A stretch of 57,523 nucleotides of DNA from Chloroflexota bacterium (GTDB taxonomy: Bacteria; Chloroflexota; Dehalococcoidia; Lucifugimonadales; Lucifugimonadaceae), in contig JAJRZP010000072.1 of the NCBI GenBank assembly GCA_024275195.1, positions 1 to 57,523 of the forward strand, in the 5' to 3' direction. The notes beneath the pieces are model-generated. The model was not told the origin of the DNA, did no database searches, and saw only the letters and a program-made list of their open reading frames with translations. How positions within the stretch are numbered: position 1 is the stretch's first letter; each line of letters opens with the position of its first letter. The translations under genes were made by a program, and so were the position numbers. Of this stretch, positions 51,913-57,523 are shown in pieces.

Positions 51913-52878
51913 TTAGAATCCGGCGGTTTTGTCGCAGATGTTTTCGAGTGGCTCGCCTGCTGCAAACAGGCGCAGATTTGCCTTGAAGGCCTGTCGGCGC
52001 ATCTCGTATAACTCGGGAGTCAGCGCCGATGAGTGAGGCGTCAGTATTACGTTCGGTAAAGTCCATAGACGCGAATCGTCTTCAAGTGGCTCGATTGCCG
52101 TGGCGTCGAGTGCTGCACCAGCGAGGTGCCCTGACTCGAGTGCATCACACAACGCGTTTTCATCGACGATCTCACCTCTTGAGATCACGATGATGTAGCT
52201 GCCTTCGGGCATCATTGCGATACGGCGGGCATCGATCGAATTCCGTGTCGTGTCGAGCACGGGCGCGGCGATCACGAGGAAGTCTGACACCCGAGCCAGA
52301 TCATCTAGCTGATCAAGGTCCCAACACTCCTTGATACTCGCAGGAACGTTCGCGGGTGCCGGGTCGATTGCATATATCGTCGTTCCAAACGCGGCGACTC
52401 GCTCAGCTACTGCCCTGCCAATCGCACCCAGGCCGAAGATACCAACCGTGGTTCCGGTGATCTCGGTAATCCGAGATGCGTACTTATCAGTGTTCCAGAG
52501 TTTTTTCTGGCGATCTTCGAAGGCTTCTTGAAAACGGTGAGTCAGTCCAACCATCGCACCAACGACGTGGTCACCCATCGATGTGACATGAGTTCCCGGT
52601 GCGTTCGTGATCGGTACGTCCGAATCGACAATATTCTGATAGACGACGATTTTGTCGATACCCATTCCCGGGCAGGCTATCCATCTGAGCTGCTGCGCCG
52701 CGGCGAAGGCATCACCACTTGGCCATCCGAAAAAGACATCAGCATCGCGGATTACTTCCACATGATCGGCCGCATCGTAGGCCACAACGAAATCGATCTC
52801 CGGGAATGAATTGATTAGTTCATCGGCATATTGCGTACCAACGTGGTCGGTTCCGATCACAACTTTAATTTCCGCCAT
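51913..52878 (-). CDS. D-isomer specific 2-hydroxyacid dehydrogenase
   Basis: 321 residues from ATG 52878 (MAEIKVVIGTDHVG), with GGAG 7 bases before; a second ATG lies 3 bases upstream. The NAD-binding motif GIFGLGAIGRAVAERV is near residue 143; the catalytic Arg, Glu and His appear in VISRGEIVDE, EPLEDDSRLW and LTPHSSALTPE. Family members reduce 2-keto acids such as hydroxypyruvate or glyoxylate. The substrate is not known. A promoter-like pair is found just upstream. The next gene (DUF402) is divergent. Confidence 0.92.
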   Translation of the reverse strand: MAEIKVVIGTDHVGTQYADELINSFPEIDFVVAYDAADHVEVIRDADVFFGWPSGDAFAAAQQLRWIACPGMGIDKIVVYQNIVDSDVPITNAPGTHVTSMGDHVVGAMVGLTHRFQEAFEDRQKKLWNTDKYASRITEITGTTVGIFGLGAIGRAVAERVAAFGTTIYAIDPAPANVPASIKECWDLDQLDDLARVSDFLVIAAPVLDTTRNSIDARRIAMMPEGSYIIVISRGEIVDENALCDALESGHLAGAALDATAIEPLEDDSRLWTLPNVILTPHSSALTPELYEMRRQAFKANLRLFAAGEPLENICDKTAGF

Positions 52879-52895
52879 CATTGAACTCCGCGTGT

Positions 52896-52923
52896 TGTCT
52901 AGCAAGTGCGCATGGTGTCACAA
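52896..52923 (-). promoter_or_regulatory. Possible promoter for the 2-hydroxyacid dehydrogenase
   Basis: On the minus strand TTGTGA (52923-52918) and TAGACA (52901-52896) are 16 bases apart, leaving a leader of about 10 bases before the GGAG ribosome site and ATG. A moderate match, found by eye. Confidence 0.35.
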
Positions 52924-52971
52924 CAGGCATAATGCGCCAATGGTTTCAGAAGTAAAAAAGTTTGCAAAGCA

Positions 52972-53622
52972 ATGATCCCAGCGACCAGGTTTGAACCCGG
53001 CGATCACATTGTCCTGCGTAATGTGTTTAGGGATCGCGTCCAGACGGTGTTCCCTTCGATCGTTGTTGCCGATACTCCAGAGTTGGTCGTAACGTGGATT
53101 CCACTGGGAACCCCTGTGATGAACGGCGTCACCGATACGGCGGTTTCAAACGATGGCAGGAAAGGTCATTTGAGTATTGAGAGCATGGTCACAAAATCGT
53201 GGACGATGGCGCAAAGAAACTGGCACACTGCAGGTACTTTGCGAATCAAGAACCCGCGCCTGATGTGGTCGCTGTGGGTCTTCTGGGAGCCAGAGATGAC
53301 TGATCTACGCGGCTGGTATATCAACGTCGACGCTCCATACAAAAGGACTCGATTCGGTTTCGATACGTGGGACATGTTTCTTGATGTTTTCGTGCAGCCC
53401 GACCGCACATTGTGGCGCTACAAAGATGAGGATGAATTCGCTGACGCAACCGAAGCGGGTATATTCACCGAATATGAGGCAGAGAAAGTTCTTGTCACTG
53501 CCGCGCAGGCTCTCGAGATCGTGAAGTCCAATCGCCCTCCTTTTGACAATGTCTGGGCAAAATGGCGACCGGACATCCTCTGGGACATCCCACAGCTTCC
53601 TGACGATTGGGAAGAGGTTTAG
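52972..53622 (+). CDS. DUF402 domain-containing protein (FomD/NtdP-like)
   Basis: A 216-residue protein with the DUF402 fold. The core box is GWYINVDAPYKRTRFGFDTWDMFLDV followed by RTLWRYKDEDEF; the acidic residues in it bind metal in FomD and in the nucleoside tri/diphosphatase NtdP, both of which cleave phosphate esters or anhydrides. A phosphohydrolase role is inferred, with substrate unknown. A tryptophan-rich C-terminus (KWRPDILWDIPQLPDDW) is notable. ATG at 52972. It is divergent from the dehydrogenase. Confidence 0.82.
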   Translation: MIPATRFEPGDHIVLRNVFRDRVQTVFPSIVVADTPELVVTWIPLGTPVMNGVTDTAVSNDGRKGHLSIESMVTKSWTMAQRNWHTAGTLRIKNPRLMWSLWVFWEPEMTDLRGWYINVDAPYKRTRFGFDTWDMFLDVFVQPDRTLWRYKDEDEFADATEAGIFTEYEAEKVLVTAAQALEIVKSNRPPFDNVWAKWRPDILWDIPQLPDDWEEV

Positions 53623-53700
53623 GTTGAGTAGGTAGGCTCTTCAATCAGGCAACTGTCATCGCTGATTTAGCGTCAGCCACGACCGCGGTAGAATTCGGGT

Positions 53701-55788
53701 ATGCCAAACACCGAAGGTAGATTCGAAATCGAGGCCAGCTTTCAACCCACGGGGGATCAACCTGCAGCTATTCGCGCGCTCGCTGGCGGATTAAACGAAA
53801 ATCTGCATCACCAGACACTCCTCGGTGTAACGGGTTCTGGCAAGACCTTCACGATGGCGAAGATCATCGAGGAAGTGCAGCGACCTACCCTCGTAATTGC
53901 GCATAACAAGACACTTGCGGCTCAGCTCTCGTCGGAGTTTCAGGATTTCTTCCCACGCAATTCGGTGCAGTACTTCGTCAGCTACTACGACTACTACCAG
54001 CCCGAGGCCTACATACCTCAGTCCGACACTTACATTGAGAAAGAGTCTGATGTAAACGAGGAGATTGACCGGCTACGCCACGCAGCCACACGCGCCCTGC
54101 TCACACGGCGAGACACCCTGATTGTCGCAAGTGTGTCGTGTATCTATGGTTTGGGATCTCCTGAAGAATACCGTTCGGTTGTGTTGAGTCTGCGAAAAGG
54201 CGAGGAGCCCGGTCTACGTAAAGTCGTTCGCAAGCTCATAGACATGTACTACGAGCGAAACGACATGGAGATGGTTCGCGGTCGTTTTCGTCTTCGTGGC
54301 GACACGCTGGAAATCATGCCAGCGTATGAAGAACTGGCAGTGCGTGTGCAGTTCTTCGGCGACGAAATCGAGCGGATCATCGAGCTCGATCCTCTTACCG
54401 GCGAAGTCCTCGCTGAACTCGATCACATCGATATCTTTCCCGGCAAACATTTCGTTACACCGGAAGACGAGTTCAAAGAGGCGCTCAAGGACATCGAGGA
54501 CGAGCTTGGTGGACGTCTCGACATGCTTCGGTCCGATGGCAAATTGCTGGAAGCACAACGCCTTGAGCAACGTACAAATTTCGATCTCGAAATGCTGAAG
54601 GAGACTGGCTCTTGCCCCGGCATTGAGAACTATTCTCGTCCTCTGGGCCGCCGTCCCGCGGGATCAGCACCGTGGACCCTGCTGGATTACTTCCCGGACG
54701 ATTTCCTGATATTCATCGATGAGTCGCACATTACTCTGCCCCAGATCAACGGCATGTATAAGGGCGATCTGGCTCGGAAGACCAGCCTTGTCGACTACGG
54801 TTTCCGGCTGCCTTCCGCAATAGACAACCGACCTCTTGCATTTGAAGAGTTTGAGGAGCGGGTCAACCAGATCATCTACGTTTCGGCAACACCGGGACCG
54901 TACGAGTCAGCGCACGAAGAGCAGCGTGTCGAGCAGGTGATCCGGCCTACGGGTCTGATTGACCCTGAGATCATCCTTGAGCCGACCGAGGGGCAGATCG
55001 ACAATCTTCTTGAGCGGATCCGAGACACGACCGCCAAACACGAGCGTGTACTGGTGACGACCCTCACCAAGCGCATGGCAGAGGAACTCTCTGACTATCT
55101 CCGCGAGTTGGGGATTCGGGTGCAGTACTTGCATTCTGAAATCCAGACGATGGAACGGACTGAGATCCTGCGCGACCTGCGACTTGGCGTGTACGACGTC
55201 GTGGTTGGAATTAACCTGCTCCGTGAGGGACTCGATCTACCCGAGGTCTCGCTCGTCGCAATTCTCGATGCCGATAAAGAGGGTTATCTGCGGTCGAGCA
55301 CCTCGCTCGTCCAGACCATCGGTCGAGCCGCCCGACACGTCGAGGGCAAGGTTGTGATGTACGCCGATAAAGTAACCGCTTCGATGAAGTTCGCCATCGA
55401 CGAAACGCAAAGACGCCGCGAGATTCAGACAGCGCACAATGACGCCAACTCGATCACACCGATGTCCATCGTCAAAGAAGTCCGCGACATCACGACACGA
55501 GTACGACAGGTCGCAGAAACCAAGACGCCATATATCACTCCGGCTGCGCTGCCCAAGAACGATCTCGTTCGCCTTGTGAAAGATCTTGAGCGCCAGATGA
55601 AGAAGGCTGCCCGAGATCTGGAATTTGAGAAGGCTGCATTGCTACGAGATCAGGTAGTTGATCTTCGTAAGGTGCTGGTCGACCTGGGTGACTCGGACAA
55701 CTCGGCCGATCCAGAACCCGAAAGGTCTGTCGACCTCGCACCAGCAGTTGAAGACGGCGTACCTGAGGAACTGGTCGGCGCTGATTAG
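53701..55788 (+). CDS. uvrB: UvrABC excision nuclease subunit B
   Basis: A 695-residue DNA helicase-like protein of nucleotide excision repair. It begins [20 protein letters not shown]; Walker A is [12 protein letters not shown] near residue 43, the damage-probing beta hairpin is [20 protein letters not shown] near 100, and helicase motifs VI and others (QTIGRAARH) follow. The C-terminal UVR domain, which contacts UvrC, is [23 protein letters not shown]. After it come about 30 acidic residues. ATG at 53701; a TAGAAT box at 53689-53694 just upstream suggests a leaderless mRNA. uvrA and uvrC are not in the window. Confidence 0.97.
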   Translation: MPNTEGRFEIEASFQPTGDQPAAIRALAGGLNENLHHQTLLGVTGSGKTFTMAKIIEEVQRPTLVIAHNKTLAAQLSSEFQDFFPRNSVQYFVSYYDYYQPEAYIPQSDTYIEKESDVNEEIDRLRHAATRALLTRRDTLIVASVSCIYGLGSPEEYRSVVLSLRKGEEPGLRKVVRKLIDMYYERNDMEMVRGRFRLRGDTLEIMPAYEELAVRVQFFGDEIERIIELDPLTGEVLAELDHIDIFPGKHFVTPEDEFKEALKDIEDELGGRLDMLRSDGKLLEAQRLEQRTNFDLEMLKETGSCPGIENYSRPLGRRPAGSAPWTLLDYFPDDFLIFIDESHITLPQINGMYKGDLARKTSLVDYGFRLPSAIDNRPLAFEEFEERVNQIIYVSATPGPYESAHEEQRVEQVIRPTGLIDPEIILEPTEGQIDNLLERIRDTTAKHERVLVTTLTKRMAEELSDYLRELGIRVQYLHSEIQTMERTEILRDLRLGVYDVVVGINLLREGLDLPEVSLVAILDADKEGYLRSSTSLVQTIGRAARHVEGKVVMYADKVTASMKFAIDETQRRREIQTAHNDANSITPMSIVKEVRDITTRVRQVAETKTPYITPAALPKNDLVRLVKDLERQMKKAARDLEFEKAALLRDQVVDLRKVLVDLGDSDNSADPEPERSVDLAPAVEDGVPEELVGAD

Positions 55789-56210
55789 CTGGCAAGCGAC
55801 TTACTATCGCCAGCACATGTTGCCTGATTGAATTCCAGTGTGGATGCGAAGAACTGGGGAATCGACTGATATCGTCTGCGCCTGTTGCGTTCTTCGGAGG
55901 CGGAATCTCTGTCTCGGTCAAGTTTAATCTGTACCGTCTCACCTTGATGTTGGGCGTTGCCACATCTCGTTCCAGAACATTCGCATGGTGTGTGAGATTC
56001 GCTGAAGACAGGGAATCGGATTGGCTTAATAGTCTTCAGAAGGCCTTCACGTCCGTTGAGAAAGTACGAAACGAAGATCCATCCTAAAAATTTTCCTGAT
56101 TCCTCACGCCAACAATTCCTTACCTCTCTGGTAGACTAAACACACCTTCAATTTGATCTTGATTTGGTGGCCGTGTCGAACTTACCCTTCCATGGCTCAC
56201 GGAGACTGCA
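55789..56210. other. Intergenic region, no gene seen
   Basis: 422 bases between uvrB and the MIP18-type gene. Short frames exist on both strands but none has a ribosome site and a protein-like composition. A 6-bp repeat GCTGGC/GCCAGC just after the uvrB stop (55788-55813) might be a weak terminator; it has no T run. No tRNA or known riboswitch was recognised. Confidence 0.5.
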
Positions 56211-56525
56211 ATGGCTGAAACTGAAGTACTGGAACAGGCAACAGTCATAGAGGCGTTACGCGACGTATACGATCCGGAGATACCGGTGAATGTCGTTGAT
56301 CTCGGGCTGATATACACCGTCGAAGTCGCGGATGGCGATGTACACGTCGAGATGACCTTAACGGCTCCTGGCTGTGGAATGGGCCCATACATCGCCCAGC
56401 AGGCCGAGTGGCGGATTGCAGAGATCGACGACGTTGAAGACGTGCAGGTCGATGTCGTATTCGATCCTCCCTGGACACCAGATATGATTACCGAGGACGG
56501 CAAACGTCTTCTCGGTATCGACTAG
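56211..56525 (+). CDS. MIP18/DUF59 family protein (SufT/PaaD-like)
   Basis: 104 residues comprising a single DUF59 domain, which takes part in iron-sulfur cluster assembly or transfer. It has ALRDVYDPEIPVNVVDLGLIY near residue 15, and the conserved cysteine in TLTAPGCGMGPYIAQQ. ATG at 56211. An Mrp-type ATPase follows 66 bases downstream. In many bacteria the same two domains are fused in one Mrp protein; here they are separate genes, so they probably act together. Confidence 0.92.
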   Translation: MAETEVLEQATVIEALRDVYDPEIPVNVVDLGLIYTVEVADGDVHVEMTLTAPGCGMGPYIAQQAEWRIAEIDDVEDVQVDVVFDPPWTPDMITEDGKRLLGID

Positions 56526-56591
56526 CCAACTAATCACTCAATTAATCACAGTCGTACGGTGTGTCGCGGCTGAAAGCATCAACGAACAAAA

Positions 56592-57410
56592 ATGTCGTCA
56601 CCTCGAAAACTGACCCCACAAGAAGAAGCGCGTCTCGCACAGGTACGAGCAAATTTTCAGGAACGGCGACGCGTTTCCGAGTCTCTCGAAGGCATCGGAA
56701 CCCGGATTGGGGTCTATTCCGGGAAGGGCGGAGTCGGCAAAACAACTGTCGCTACCAATCTGGCGGTGACTCTCGCAGCCCAGAACAAAGACGTCGCACT
56801 ATTCGACTGTGACATCGATTGCCCGAACGTTACGCGTGTGCTTCGCATCTCAGAGAGCCCTGTTCAGAACGGCGAAAAGCTCGTACCCCCCGCTCGATTC
56901 GGTGTGAAGGTCATGTCGATGGCATTCTTCCAGGAAAATGAAGATGAAGCCATCGTCTGGCGTGGACCGATGATTCACAACGCAATAAACCAGTTCCTCC
57001 ACTCCACGGAGTGGGGTGATCCTGACTACATGATCGTCGACCTGCCCCCCGGCACGTCAGATGCGCCATTGACGGTGATGCAGACGCTTAACCTTGATGG
57101 CTTCGTGATCGTCACAACACCACACGAGTTGGCAGTTCTGGATGCCAAACGTTCGATCAACATGATTAAAAAGATGAATCTGAACGTATATGGAGTGGTT
57201 GAAAACCTGTCAGGTGGTGTCTTTGGCACCGGCGGTGGCAAGGCGCTTGCAGAGGAAATGGACCTGCCATTTCTGGGTGCGACCGACATGCGGGCCGACT
57301 ACATGAACTCCCAGAAGCCTGCCGCTCTGGAATCGGATGATGTGGCAGCTGAATACGCCTCGATCGCCGCGGCGCTCGATATCCAGATCGAAGCAGGGAA
57401 ATCTAAGTAA
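56592..57410 (+). CDS. Mrp/NBP35 family P-loop ATPase lacking the CxxC motif
   Basis: A 272-residue ATPase related to iron-sulfur cluster carriers. A 35-residue charged start precedes the deviant Walker A YSGKGGVGKTTVATNLA; DCDIDCPNVTRVL, WRGPMIHNAINQFL and DLPPGTSDAPLTVMQ follow, all typical of Mrp. In most Mrp/ApbC proteins ENMSYF is followed by a CPxC that binds the cluster at the dimer interface; here the text runs ENLSGGVFGTGGGKALAEEM with no cysteine. It may thus have lost cluster binding or bind otherwise. Upstream is the MIP18 partner. ATG at 56592. Confidence 0.92.
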   Translation: MSSPRKLTPQEEARLAQVRANFQERRRVSESLEGIGTRIGVYSGKGGVGKTTVATNLAVTLAAQNKDVALFDCDIDCPNVTRVLRISESPVQNGEKLVPPARFGVKVMSMAFFQENEDEAIVWRGPMIHNAINQFLHSTEWGDPDYMIVDLPPGTSDAPLTVMQTLNLDGFVIVTTPHELAVLDAKRSINMIKKMNLNVYGVVENLSGGVFGTGGGKALAEEMDLPFLGATDMRADYMNSQKPAALESDDVAAEYASIAAALDIQIEAGKSK

Positions 57411-57463
57411 CCGCTAAACCCGGCAATCTCGGTTTTCGGGTGGTCTGTTCTCTGCGAAAACCC

Positions 57464-57523
57464 TTAGATAAGGATCTCCGCGTTAAATCGCGTCTGGCAC
57501 GCGCCGCATTCATAGGTGTAGCC
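57464..57523 (-). CDS. Partial gene at right edge, C-terminal end with CxxC
   Basis: Reading on the minus strand from the window edge, the last 19 codons before TAA are GYTYECGACQTRFNAEILI. The CxxC in an aromatic setting suggests a zinc-ribbon end. Only the tail is visible, so the protein cannot be named. It would be convergent with the Mrp gene, 53 bases away. Confidence 0.4.
   Translation of the reverse strand, partial: GYTYECGACQTRFNAEILI

Noticed and set aside
55788-55813. GCTGGC/GCCAGC repeat after uvrB as a terminator
   Set aside because: The stem is only 6 bp with a 14-base loop and no T run follows.
1-57523. CRISPR arrays, insertion sequences, prophage or attachment sites
   Set aside because: No regularly spaced repeats, transposase, integrase or phage structural genes were found on either strand.

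Overview
The window reads as one continuous stretch of a bacterial chromosome of moderate GC content. It is densely coded on both strands, with many 4-base stop/start overlaps and frequent TTG and GTG starts. The mix of genes (a GldA/F/G-type ABC exporter with a DUF4340 partner, a NorQ/NorD-type pair, a MoaD-MoaE fusion, YyaL, an NHLRC2-like protein, NadX in place of NadB) fits a Chloroflexota bacterium, perhaps of the SAR202/Dehalococcoidia group. That placement is inference from gene content. There are no rRNAs, CRISPR arrays, insertion sequences or prophage genes, and one tRNA (tRNA-Ser, anticodon GCT).

Layout. 1-4422: ABC exporter operon (ATPase cut by the left edge, permease, GldG-like, DUF4340). 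4496-10081 (minus): coaE, NorQ-like ATPase, Nudix CoA diphosphatase, large NorD-like VWA protein. 10281-13487: selA, Smr protein, rarA. 13496-16694 (minus): NatA/NatB-type exporter and threonine aldolase. 16862-25304 (plus): lspA, rluD-type synthase, gltX, rpsU, purQ, purL, a HAD hydrolase split by an in-frame TAG, a zinc-ribbon protein, dtd. 25301-29841: NAD synthesis (nadC, nadA, miaB on minus; nadX divergent on plus). 30049-32777 (minus): tRNA-Ser, another ABC exporter, moaD-moaE fusion. 33081-36916 (plus): rpsP, khpA, rimM, yebC and a fourth ABC exporter whose ATPase is split by an in-frame TAA. 37193-41954 (minus): yyaL, an NHL/thioredoxin protein and a PHP protein. 42274-49908: SDR epimerase, DEAD-box helicase, membrane-anchored winged-helix regulator, divergent FtsZ homologue, MmcB-like nuclease, aminotransferase. 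50158-57410: HpcH/HpaI aldolase, methyltransferase, 2-hydroxyacid dehydrogenase, DUF402 protein, uvrB, a MIP18-type protein and an Mrp-type ATPase.

The strongest observation is an apparent selenoprotein at 39393-40916 on the minus strand. The reading frame of the thioredoxin/NHL protein continues upstream of the obvious ATG through one UGA codon (40779-40781). That UGA falls exactly where the family has the first cysteine of its C-x-x-C redox site, giving U-I-N-C. Eighteen bases after the UGA is a perfect 7-bp hairpin with an AGUU loop, which looks like a bacterial SECIS element. selA, for selenocysteine synthesis, lies 30 kb away in the same window. Standard gene calling would start the protein after the active site and hide it.

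Other points of interest are an FtsZ homologue without the catalytic T7-loop residues, an MmcB-like nuclease with a long helical insertion, an Mrp ATPase without its CxxC, a membrane-bound GAF/winged-helix regulator, a coaE/Nudix/NorQ/NorD operon, and two genes interrupted by in-frame nonsense codons that are not UGA.
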